5,541 bases of DNA from Patescibacteria group bacterium. Lineage in GTDB: Bacteria; Patescibacteriota; Gracilibacteria; UM-FILTER-43-11. Below the pieces are notes generated by a model. It ran no database searches. It was given only the letters and a program-made list of their open reading frames with translations, and was not told the DNA's origin. Below, piece by piece: positions 1 to 5,540 of this stretch; positions within the stretch are counted from its first letter, which is position 1; each line of letters begins with the position of its first letter. The position numbers and the translations under genes were made by a program. Location of the stretch: assembly GCA_018814945.1 (NCBI GenBank), contig JAHIYT010000067.1, positions 1 to 5,541 on the forward strand. The letters run 5' to 3'.

Positions 1-1
1 A

Positions 2-370
2 AAATATCTATTTATTTTTGTGATTCCATTTTTCTTTGTCTCAATGGGGTTAAATTTTGATCCTAGTGCTTTATGGGTAAACCCAAAAATATTGATAATT
101 ATTATATCAATCGCTTTTTTGGGAAAATTTATTGGGACCTTTCTATCAAAACCATTTACAAAATTAAATTGGAAAAAATTATATATAGTAGGATGTGCAA
201 TGAATAGTCGAGGTGCTATTGAACTTGCCTTAGCACTCATTGCCTTTCGTACAAATCTTATACCAATAGAAATTTATTCCGGTTTAATTATGATGACTTT
301 GATTACCACTATCATCTTCCCTTTTTTGATAGTTCCTTTGATCAAGAAAAATCCTAAAATCATGAATTAA
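2..370 (+). CDS. CPA2-family monovalent cation:proton antiporter, C-terminal fragment
   Basis: This is the 3' end of an inner-membrane sodium or potassium:proton exchanger. The reading frame is open to the left edge, so the true start lies outside the window; the GTG at 20 is an internal valine codon. About 122 residues are visible, with at least four hydrophobic segments. Family signatures are a phenylalanine-rich helix ending in SMGLNFDP, which matches the 'PxFFvxxGlxxd' helix of KefB/NapA-like exchangers, and the later GCAMNSRGAIELALALIAF segment, which matches the conserved 'G...RG...L..A' helix. The protein ends a few residues after the last helix (PLIKKNPKIMN), so it carries no C-terminal RCK/TrkA nucleotide-binding domain. 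The ion cannot be told from this fragment. An intrinsic terminator follows immediately. The family call is confident; the exact subfamily is not. Confidence 0.88.
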   Translation, partial: KYLFIFVIPFFFVSMGLNFDPSALWVNPKILIIIISIAFLGKFIGTFLSKPFTKLNWKKLYIVGCAMNSRGAIELALALIAFRTNLIPIEIYSGLIMMTLITTIIFPFLIVPLIKKNPKIMN

Positions 371-408
371 AAAACCCTCCATCTATTATTTTAGAGGAGA
401 GCTTTTTT
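369..408. terminator. Bidirectional intrinsic terminator between convergent genes
   Basis: Six A residues, CCCTCC, a loop, GGAGAG, one C and six T residues form a stem flanked by A and T tracts. Read on the minus strand, CUCUCC pairs fully with GGAGGG (one G-U pair) and is followed by six U residues. Read on the plus strand, the same stem has one C-A mismatch. The hairpin therefore fits slightly better as the terminator of the small minus-strand gene ending at 418, while also serving the antiporter gene that stops at 370. An inner UCU/AGA pairing can extend the stem past a bulged A. Confidence 0.75.
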
Positions 409-417
409 GTGTGGTGC

Positions 418-477
418 TTATTTGCCGCAATCGCATCCGCCGCAGCATCCGCCGCCACCTTTTTTTCCACCAGTCAT
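418..477 (-). CDS. 19-residue Gly/Cys-rich mini-protein (candidate)
   Basis: An ATG frame on the minus strand encodes MTGGKKGGGGCCGGCDCGK and ends in TAA. The peptide is nine parts glycine and four parts cysteine out of nineteen, with all cysteines in the second half (C11, C12, C15, C17) and lysines at 5, 6 and 19. Such a cluster could bind a metal or form thiol crosslinks, but no family is recognised and function is unknown. Three things support a real gene: a perfect TATAAT box on the minus strand 31 bases upstream of the ATG, a terminator just downstream that pairs better in this orientation, and a GC-rich codon run inside very AT-rich flanks. An in-frame TAA upstream fixes the ATG as the only sensible start. 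Against it, no Shine-Dalgarno sequence is present; the leader instead carries CCTCC. The small size makes chance occurrence possible. Confidence 0.55.
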   Translation of the reverse strand: MTGGKKGGGGCCGGCDCGK

Positions 478-508
478 GATATTGGAGGTTAGTTTTTAAT
501 GTGATTAG

Positions 509-537
509 ATTATAGCATATTCTAAATCTTGAAAAAA
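509..537 (-). promoter_or_regulatory. Promoter for the 19-residue gene
   Basis: The minus strand carries a perfect TATAAT (-10) at 514 to 509. Seventeen bases upstream the hexamer is only TTTTTT (537 to 532), so the -35 is weak. Transcription would begin near position 502, leaving a leader of about 25 bases before the ATG at 477. Confidence 0.45.
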
Positions 538-554
538 ATATTGATAGGTGTATT

Positions 555-866
555 TTGGAGTCAAATAAAATTAATATAAAAAATATGCCCCCTTTACTTC
601 CTCCAAAAATAGAGTTGGCAGAACTTAATAGGATAATGCAGGAAGAAGCCGAAATACTAGATGGAAATCAGCAGGTTGTTAGAAGTATTTGCAGAATCCT
701 TCCGATCGGTCGATTTTTTGCTAGGGATTTAGATAACCTTCTCCAGGCTGTCAGACGCCAATTGGCTGAAAGAGCCACTACACCTGAAAAAGAGCAGGAA
801 GCGAATCTATTTATACACAATGTTCGCACGAGAGTGGATGAAGATCTGCTTGGGATTACAGATTAA
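555..866 (+). CDS. Hypothetical protein, 103 residues, mostly helical
   Basis: No family is recognised. The start is taken as TTG at 555 because AGGTG at 546-550 gives a short Shine-Dalgarno match four bases away; the alternative is ATG at 585, which has no such site, and no other usual start lies between 555 and the in-frame TAG at 513. The first twenty residues are polar and then proline-rich (MPPLLPPK). The rest looks helical and charged: a Glu-rich stretch near residues 28-36, a short hydrophobic/arginine patch (ICRILPIGRFFARDL, about 46-60), and an Arg/Glu-rich amphipathic region to the end. There is no signal peptide or membrane helix, so a cytoplasmic location is likely. Its last four bases overlap the stop codon of the convergent pyrK gene. 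The amino-acid composition looks natural, so a real gene is likely. Confidence 0.68.
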   Translation: MESNKINIKNMPPLLPPKIELAELNRIMQEEAEILDGNQQVVRSICRILPIGRFFARDLDNLLQAVRRQLAERATTPEKEQEANLFIHNVRTRVDEDLLGITD

Positions 867-1672
867 TTAATTTTACATCCATCAAAGCCTTCCATTTCAC
901 CAGCTGCATTGCGCTTGTATTTTCCGAATTCTGGATGCTCCAGTGCGCGTTTACCATCCAGTACAGGGCCTTCTTTACAAATTCGGAGGCCGGAGTTGTC
1001 CATACAACATTGCCCACAAATTCCGAAGCCACATTTCATATAACGCTCCAAACTAACCTGACAACATGAGTTAAAATCTTGTGCGAGTTTTACAACTATT
1101 TGCATCATTAATTCTGGCCCGCAGGTATAAACACAGTCGTACTGATTTTTTTCTAATTCTTTTTCGAGGATGTCTGTTACATAACCGTGATGCCCTTTGC
1201 TTCCATCATCTGTTGCTACATGGACCTTGCAACCAAGAGATTTAAACTTCTCTTCAAAGAGTAAGTGCTTATCTGTTCTCCCACCGAGTAATATGGTTAC
1301 ATCTAGCCCATCTTTTGTAGCTTTCTGTGCAAGGTTTAGCATTGGTGGTGTTCCACAGCCACCTCCGACAAGAATTATTTTTTTGTAGTCTTTATATGTG
1401 AATGGATTACCATATGGCCCGCGGATTCCAAGTTTATCTCCGGGTTTCACAGTTTCGTGAATTGCTTTGGTACAGTCACCTGCTTCTGCGATGGTAAGGT
1501 GAAATTCAGTGTCAGTTTCCCAACCAATGGACATCGGAATTTCGTCTACTCCAGGTAGCCAAACCATAACGAATTGACCTGGTTTAGAGCGAAGACCGTG
1601 TTGAAAAACATAAGTTTTTACGAGTGGTCCTTCTTCTATTACATCTTTTACTGTGAGAACTAGTGGAGTCAT
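863..1672 (-). CDS. pyrK: Dihydroorotate dehydrogenase electron-transfer subunit PyrK
   Basis: PyrK carries FAD and a [2Fe-2S] cluster and passes electrons between the FMN of class 1B PyrD and NAD+ in the cytoplasm, during the fourth step of UMP synthesis. Domains in order: an FAD-binding beta barrel with PGQF (31-34) and PMSI (46-49, in place of the usual RPxSI), GPYG (85-88), an NAD-binding half with GGGCGTPP (103-110), DDGSKGHHGYVTD (155-167) and CGP (184-186), and a C-terminal iron-sulfur motif. The four cluster cysteines are C214, C219, C222 and C232 (C-x4-C-x2-C-x9-C), all present. An extra cysteine, C223, sits next to the third ligand. The 269-residue length is normal for the family. 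The VDEIPMSI form resembles archaeal PyrK, as does the tail. The start is ATG at 1672 without a Shine-Dalgarno site; pyrD lies upstream in the same orientation, so the pair is probably an operon. Confidence 0.93.
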   Translation of the reverse strand: MTPLVLTVKDVIEEGPLVKTYVFQHGLRSKPGQFVMVWLPGVDEIPMSIGWETDTEFHLTIAEAGDCTKAIHETVKPGDKLGIRGPYGNPFTYKDYKKIILVGGGCGTPPMLNLAQKATKDGLDVTILLGGRTDKHLLFEEKFKSLGCKVHVATDDGSKGHHGYVTDILEKELEKNQYDCVYTCGPELMMQIVVKLAQDFNSCCQVSLERYMKCGFGICGQCCMDNSGLRICKEGPVLDGKRALEHPEFGKYKRNAAGEMEGFDGCKIN

Positions 1673-1680
1673 AATAAATT

Positions 1681-1761
1681 AATTTTAAATTTACAATTTT
1701 CAATTTACAAACAAATCTCAAATTTCAATGTTTTAAAATTTAAAATTTAAAATTGTAAATT
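1681..1761. repeat. AT-rich repeat with inverted arms between pyrD and pyrK
   Basis: The 87-base spacer between pyrD and pyrK is filled by A/T-rich motifs. AATTTACAATTTT at 1688-1700 is the exact reverse complement of AAAATTGTAAATT at 1749-1761 (13 bp arms, 48-base loop). A second 12-bp inverted pair overlaps it (1681-1692 with 1743-1754). Inside lie three perfect tandem copies of TTTAAAA (1732-1752) and repeated CAATTT-like words. The right arm supplies the TAA stop of pyrD (1760-1762). Similar low-complexity AT repeats are common between genes in AT-rich genomes of this kind. It could form a weak hairpin in the pyrD-pyrK message. Confidence 0.7.
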
Positions 1762-2701
1762 ATATTTCATGGGCTAGTCCTACGAGCTCAGAAATATCGG
1801 TAAATCCCTCTTCTTTCATATAGTCACGGATTTTGTCGACGATCATAGTAAAGCAAGCCATGTCGTGGCTAAGCAATGCGGAGCCTATTCCAAGTAAGCT
1901 TCCTCCGGCAAGAATCATTTCAAGCGCATCACGACCATTTGTGATTCCACCGGTTGCGATTATTGGAATTTGAACTGCTTTATAAACATCATATACGCAT
2001 CGGACAGCGATTGGTTTTAGCGCCTGACCTGAAACACCGCCAACTTTATTTGCAAGAATTGGACGACGAAGTTTTGGATCGATTAGCATTCCCGGACCCA
2101 TTGTATTTACTGCTGTGATAGCATCAGCTCCAGCAGCCTCCGCAGTTTTGGCTATAAGACCAATATTTGGAACATTTGGTGAAAGCTTTACGGAAATTGG
2201 TTTTGTAACAACTTTGCGAATTGCCTTAGTTGCCTCTGCTGTCATGCTTGGGTCGCAGGCAATTGGTCTACCCATCTCGTCATCTACATTCGGGCATGAG
2301 AAGTTGAGTTCAAGCATATCTACCGGATAGGTATTCATAATTTCTGCGACTTCTACGAGCTCTTTCAAATTTTTGCCACCGATGCTGCCAATTATTGGAT
2401 TTTCAGGAGCTAACTCTCTGTATTTTTCAAATTCATGCTTTGCTTTTCTTATTCCTTCTCCGCATAGACCTACTGCATTGATTAAGCCACCTGGGAATGT
2501 GAGTATTGTTGGGTTTGGGTGGCCAGGGCGTGGATCCATAAATAGTGTTTTACCCGTAACGCCACCTGCTCCATTTCGGACACAATTCGCTAAACTCGCA
2601 CCAGTTACACCAAGATAGCCAGATGCAATGACCGTTGGATTTGGGAAGTCTATTCCACAGAAATTTACGCTTACATTCATTGGATTTTGTTTTAAGTTCA
2701 T
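1760..2701 (-). CDS. pyrD: Dihydroorotate dehydrogenase, class 1B catalytic subunit PyrD
   Basis: PyrD oxidises dihydroorotate to orotate with FMN, passing electrons to PyrK and NAD+. The sequence shows an FMN-binding TIM barrel: IASGYLGVTG near the start (25-34), lysine K51 in TGKTL, FPGGLINAVGL (69-79), the catalytic cysteine C136 in NFSCPN (133-138), KLSPN (172-176), NTMGPGMLID (199-208), GGVSGQALKP (221-230) and ATGGI (249-253). Cysteine as catalytic base, rather than serine, and the neighbouring pyrK mark it as class 1B, a soluble NAD-linked enzyme. The 313-residue length is usual. ATG at 2701 gives an N-terminus of MNLKQNPMNV; ATG at 2680 (M8) is an equally possible start since neither has a Shine-Dalgarno site. 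A terminator-like hairpin lies in its 5' leader. It is divergent from the 2818 gene, with 116 bases between their start codons. Confidence 0.95.
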   Translation of the reverse strand: MNLKQNPMNVSVNFCGIDFPNPTVIASGYLGVTGASLANCVRNGAGGVTGKTLFMDPRPGHPNPTILTFPGGLINAVGLCGEGIRKAKHEFEKYRELAPENPIIGSIGGKNLKELVEVAEIMNTYPVDMLELNFSCPNVDDEMGRPIACDPSMTAEATKAIRKVVTKPISVKLSPNVPNIGLIAKTAEAAGADAITAVNTMGPGMLIDPKLRRPILANKVGGVSGQALKPIAVRCVYDVYKAVQIPIIATGGITNGRDALEMILAGGSLLGIGSALLSHDMACFTMIVDKIRDYMKEEGFTDISELVGLAHEI

Positions 2702-2714
2702 GTGAAGTATATCG

Positions 2715-2756
2715 AAAACAAAAAAGCCTCACAATCCGAAATCTGAGTTGTGTGCT
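2715..2756 (-). terminator. Terminator-like hairpin in the pyrD leader (possible attenuator)
   Basis: On the minus strand AGC (2756-2754) can pair with GCU (2727-2725), and CACAA (2752-2748) with UUGUG (2734-2730), with an asymmetric internal loop between them; U-G and C-G pairs may close the loop further. A run of six U, then G and four more U, follows (2725-2715). The U tract ends 14 bases before the pyrD ATG. No minus-strand gene lies between here and 3180, so the element would act on pyrD's own leader transcript. The stem is short and imperfect. Confidence 0.42.
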
Positions 2757-2757
2757 A

Positions 2758-2794
2758 TTGAAATTTTGACAGAAAAATGGTATAATGATATGAT
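2758..2794 (+). promoter_or_regulatory. Two nested sigma-70-type promoters for the 96-residue gene
   Basis: Promoter 1 is TTGAAA (2758-2763), 17 bases, then TATAAT (2781-2786) with TG one base upstream (extended -10). Promoter 2 is a perfect TTGACA (2766-2771), 17 bases, then TATGAT (2789-2794). They are offset by exactly 8 bp and predict starts near 2793 and 2801, giving leaders of about 25 and 17 bases before the ATG at 2818. This is the strongest promoter signal in the window. Confidence 0.8.
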
Positions 2795-2813
2795 TTAGTT
2801 AACAAAAATAAAA
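2785..2813 (-). promoter_or_regulatory. Weak candidate promoter for pyrD-pyrK
   Basis: On the minus strand TATCAT (2790 to 2785) matches the -10 consensus at five of six positions. Seventeen bases upstream is TTTTAT (2813 to 2808), a poor -35. Transcription would begin near 2778, giving a pyrD leader of about 77 bases that contains the hairpin at 2756-2715. It overlaps the opposite-strand promoters, so the two directions could compete for polymerase. Confidence 0.25.
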
Positions 2814-2817
2814 ACAA

Positions 2818-3108
2818 ATGTCTCCTCGCAGAACTAAATCAGCGGGAGCAGGAATTGTCACCCATTGGGATGGCAGGGATTTTTTAGGTCGTTTACAGCT
2901 TGTAAAGGACAATAGATCCCTTTTCTATGCACTTGGTTTAATAACCAAGATGGAGCTAGAAAAGGTCGATCAAATGACGGAATCCGCTCTGGAATATGTC
3001 ATTGATCGGGAAGATCAGCCAATTTTCGAAGGTATTAACCTTAAAGAAGAAGCTGGTAGTCAATCTCACAACAAATTTATGACCGCGCTTGCTGCGGTTT
3101 TTTTATAG
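2818..3108 (+). CDS. Hypothetical protein, 96 residues, with an in-frame terminator at its 3' end
   Basis: No family is recognised. The protein starts with a basic stretch (MSPRRTKSAGAG), followed by THWDGRDFLGRLQLVKDNRSL, a hydrophobic helix-like part (FYALGLI, 37-42), a charged helix (about 44-66) and a polar tail. There is no signal peptide. The ATG at 2818 lies just downstream of two good promoters in an A-rich leader without a Shine-Dalgarno site. The striking point is the end: residues T89-L96 are encoded by the stem, loop and T tract of an intrinsic terminator (3082-3104), and TAG (3106-3108) comes one base after the T run. Many transcripts should therefore lack the stop codon. This layout is known for the tmRNA-controlled ribosome-rescue genes arfA and brfA; no sequence similarity to these is claimed. 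An alternative is a frameshift: in the +1 frame TGA at 3080-3082 falls right before the stem. Confidence 0.68.
   Translation: MSPRRTKSAGAGIVTHWDGRDFLGRLQLVKDNRSLFYALGLITKMELEKVDQMTESALEYVIDREDQPIFEGINLKEEAGSQSHNKFMTALAAVFL
3082..3104 (+). terminator. Intrinsic terminator inside the end of the 2818 coding region
   Basis: ACCGC (3082-3086) pairs perfectly with GCGGT (3094-3098) around a seven-base loop, followed by a run of seven T (3098-3104). This is a strong plus-strand terminator. Release is expected near 3102-3106, before or within the TAG at 3106-3108. On the minus strand the stem is not followed by T residues, so it would not terminate the gene to its right. Confidence 0.85.
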
Positions 3109-3179
3109 CCTGAAAAAGAATCCCACATCCATTTAGTGACGCCAGCTGGTCTAATATAGATCGGTAGGGTTTGGGTTGA

Positions 3180-5540
3180 TTATTCAACTGTAGCTTCTGC
3201 ATATACTGTATTACCGGAGATGTCTGTAGCTTCTGTAACGATTAACAAGGTGCTATCCCCTGTTAGAGATGAGAATATTACGTCTAGTTGATAGTCAGTA
3301 CTATCTGTATTGAACTGAGCTGGAGATAGTTCGACGCTATTTTCAATTGCAAGATCTGACCCACAATTGTTTCTTTCATTGAAATCTACTTCTTTTTCTT
3401 CGAGAAGATTGCACTGAGAGTCATAAATGGAAATTTTTACCTTATTTATATCAAGCTCAGCACGAGGTGCAACAATGTGAGTTTGAATTGTAGGATTTAG
3501 CGGGTCAATTAGTTCCGGACTTACTATCTCGATTGTATGAGTAGTGGTGTTGTTATATGGAAGATAGTTGAATGGATTAATGTGTGGTTCTGTTTCGGAA
3601 AGAATGGTGTTTTCACGAATTTCGAAATGAAGATGCTCGAAATCAGTTATCCCTGTTGCACCACTAAGACCAATTTGCTCACCTTTGACTACAACTTGAT
3701 CCTGAACGACGCTGAAGGAATCTAAATGCATGTAGAGTGAATAATAAGTGCCATTATCCTCGTGTCGGATTCCAACTACTGTACCGCCACTTGGGTAAGG
3801 ACTACCCGGCTCACCTTCTACATAAAGAGTTGTAACAGTTCCATCTGCTACTGCGTAAACTGGAGTGCCTGTAGTAGCAGGAATGTCGACTCCGCGGTGG
3901 AAATCGTATATGTATCCCATAGAAGCTTGAAGTCTTGATCCAAAGGGTGAACTCATAATATCTGGTACCAATCCGATTGTCATTGGCCAAACACGAGTTT
4001 GGTTTAGTAGGCCGTTGATTGGAATAACTGGCGTGTAGCAGTCGGATGGTGACATTTGAGGTAGTTCATCAATCATTGTCGTATATGGAGTGTAGTAGTG
4101 AATCGCAAAACCTGCGAAGTTTCCATTGCCATCAAATTGGGAATTTGCATTGGTGAAAACATTTTCCATTTCCAAATATCCTTCTTCAAAGAAAGTTATT
4201 GAAGGGTCGTCATTTTCATTTGTTTCAGCCCCAAACATTAGTGGTATTGAGGTGTTACCCAGATCATTTTGTGCAATATTAATGAACGTATTCTGGTCAT
4301 CTGTGTAATTCATTATTGCGATATAGTCGAGTGATGAATCACTGGAAGTTAGGGGGTTCCATAGATCTCCAACAATTGACTCATACCACGCTGGAATTGC
4401 AGCCGTAAGAGATAAGTTTTGTTCATTTTCAACTATCATTGACTCACAATCTCTCATTATGGAAATGAAATTATTTTGGAATTCGTCATTGTAATCGTCA
4501 CTACCCTCACCATTATTTTGACTCCATTCGGGACCGAGTGTGTGTGGCTCTATATCGAAGTGAACACCGGCGAAATCATCGTTTGTTTCTAGTGTAGATA
4601 GGTTGAAATCGATGGCATTCTGGCATCTTATTAATGCGTTATCGGTGTTGCCGGTTATTACCCAATTTGCATCGCCTGAAAGATATTCAACAGCAATATT
4701 GTTTTGTGATGCGAGAGTGATAAAATCTCTCATTGCCTGAATGTCAGTTTCACTTTCAAAATCCATCGCACCACCACCGGAAAGAAAAATACGGTCAATT
4801 GCGTAAGCGGCATTTCCGTGTGGTGCTGCCAAAAAATTGAAGAATTCTTCTTGAGCAGTTGGATTATTTTTTAGATTTGGCCAATGTCCCCATACCCATA
4901 ATCCACGAGAGTTAGATGTTGGGAGGTTGGGATTATGTTGAAATGCAGGATTTGGGGTCGGAACAGGAGCAGGTGCTCCACCACCACCTCCACCGCCACC
5001 GGTGCCAGGTTGTGTGCGGGCAATAGCCGCTAGTTGATTTTTTCTCTCCTGAGTCATTTCTTCTTCCTTTTCTTCAGTCGGCTCTTCTTTATCTTCTTCG
5101 ACCTGCTCTTCAATTCGACTAAAGGCTACATAAAGGAGTCCAATTGCATGTTTTCTTGTAATTTTTTTTGAAAGCAGGTTGCTGATTTTTGATAGCTGGT
5201 TTTCTTTAATTTCCTCATCCAGAATTTTTGCTACTAACTGAATAGCCTCCAGCCATGTAACTGAAGAATGTGGTCTAAAAACTTTACCTGAGCTCTCTAA
5301 GTAACCTTTTTCTTTGGCTGTGCAAACGTGTGGGGCAAACCAATCACTACTTTTTACATCATGGAAATAGAGAGAGTTGCATCCATCGATTTCAGACTGA
5401 GATGTACCGAATGCAAGTAGGGCCAGTTTTAAAAATTCCGCATTAGTGACTAATTTTTCTGGTTGGAATTCCCAATAATTTTCAGATACTAGAAAGCCCT
5501 TATCTTGAAAATAGTCATAAGCATCTGTGTTTGCCAAAAC
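3180..5540 (-). CDS. Secreted SLH-anchored protein with GH18-like barrel and M23 peptidase domains, N-terminus outside the window
   Basis: This is probably a cell-envelope protein that acts on peptidoglycan or another surface polymer. The frame is open past the right edge; the TTG at 5537 is probably internal, and VLANTDAY at the edge could be a signal-peptide cleavage site. Numbering from that TTG: three SLH-like repeats (about 1-45, 54-102, 103-141; second with FHDV..DWFAPHVCTAKEKGY), an acidic linker (142-165), an eight-glycine and proline-rich linker (180-200), a TIM-barrel-like domain (about 210-490) with strand motifs RGLWVWGHW, GVHFDIEP, YIAIMNY and GFAIHYY, an M23 (LytM) domain (about 525-655) with zinc ligands H547 and D551 (HRGVD) and H637 (HLH, 635-637) plus YMHL (602-605), then a beta-rich C-terminal domain (about 665-785). 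SLH repeats normally bind wall polymers and M23 enzymes cut peptide crossbridges. All key M23 residues are present. No clear terminator follows the TAA. Confidence 0.9.
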   Translation of the reverse strand, partial: VLANTDAYDYFQDKGFLVSENYWEFQPEKLVTNAEFLKLALLAFGTSQSEIDGCNSLYFHDVKSSDWFAPHVCTAKEKGYLESSGKVFRPHSSVTWLEAIQLVAKILDEEIKENQLSKISNLLSKKITRKHAIGLLYVAFSRIEEQVEEDKEEPTEEKEEEMTQERKNQLAAIARTQPGTGGGGGGGGAPAPVPTPNPAFQHNPNLPTSNSRGLWVWGHWPNLKNNPTAQEEFFNFLAAPHGNAAYAIDRIFLSGGGAMDFESETDIQAMRDFITLASQNNIAVEYLSGDANWVITGNTDNALIRCQNAIDFNLSTLETNDDFAGVHFDIEPHTLGPEWSQNNGEGSDDYNDEFQNNFISIMRDCESMIVENEQNLSLTAAIPAWYESIVGDLWNPLTSSDSSLDYIAIMNYTDDQNTFINIAQNDLGNTSIPLMFGAETNENDDPSITFFEEGYLEMENVFTNANSQFDGNGNFAGFAIHYYTPYTTMIDELPQMSPSDCYTPVIPINGLLNQTRVWPMTIGLVPDIMSSPFGSRLQASMGYIYDFHRGVDIPATTGTPVYAVADGTVTTLYVEGEPGSPYPSGGTVVGIRHEDNGTYYSLYMHLDSFSVVQDQVVVKGEQIGLSGATGITDFEHLHFEIRENTILSETEPHINPFNYLPYNNTTTHTIEIVSPELIDPLNPTIQTHIVAPRAELDINKVKISIYDSQCNLLEEKEVDFNERNNCGSDLAIENSVELSPAQFNTDSTDYQLDVIFSSLTGDSTLLIVTEATDISGNTVYAEATVE

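Noticed and set aside
484..488. GGAGG on the plus strand as a ribosome binding site for a plus-strand gene
   Set aside because: The ATG ten bases downstream (499) is followed at once by TGA, and the GTG at 501 reaches a stop after three codons. It lies in the leader of the minus-strand 19-residue gene.
1197..2618. Plus-strand open frames inside pyrK and pyrD
   Set aside because: They lie opposite well-recognised conserved genes and their translations look like reverse-strand shadows.
2725..2738. PyrR-binding-loop-like GUGAGGCU in the pyrD leader
   Set aside because: It matches the GnGAGGYU half of the PyrR consensus, but the ARUCC half is missing and the element lies in the 3' arm of the terminator-like stem rather than upstream of it. 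Chance similarity is likely.
2766..2786. TTGACA and TATAAT as one promoter
   Set aside because: They are only nine bases apart, too close. Each pairs correctly with another hexamer at 17-base spacing, giving the two nested promoters reported.
3138..3151. GACGCCAGCTGGTC palindrome as a terminator or operator
   Set aside because: The CCAGCTGG core leaves no room for a hairpin loop and no T tract follows on either strand; one isolated copy does not support an operator call.
3537..4308. Plus-strand open frames inside the SLH/M23 gene
   Set aside because: They are short, without promoter or ribosome site, and opposite intact M23 and barrel motifs.
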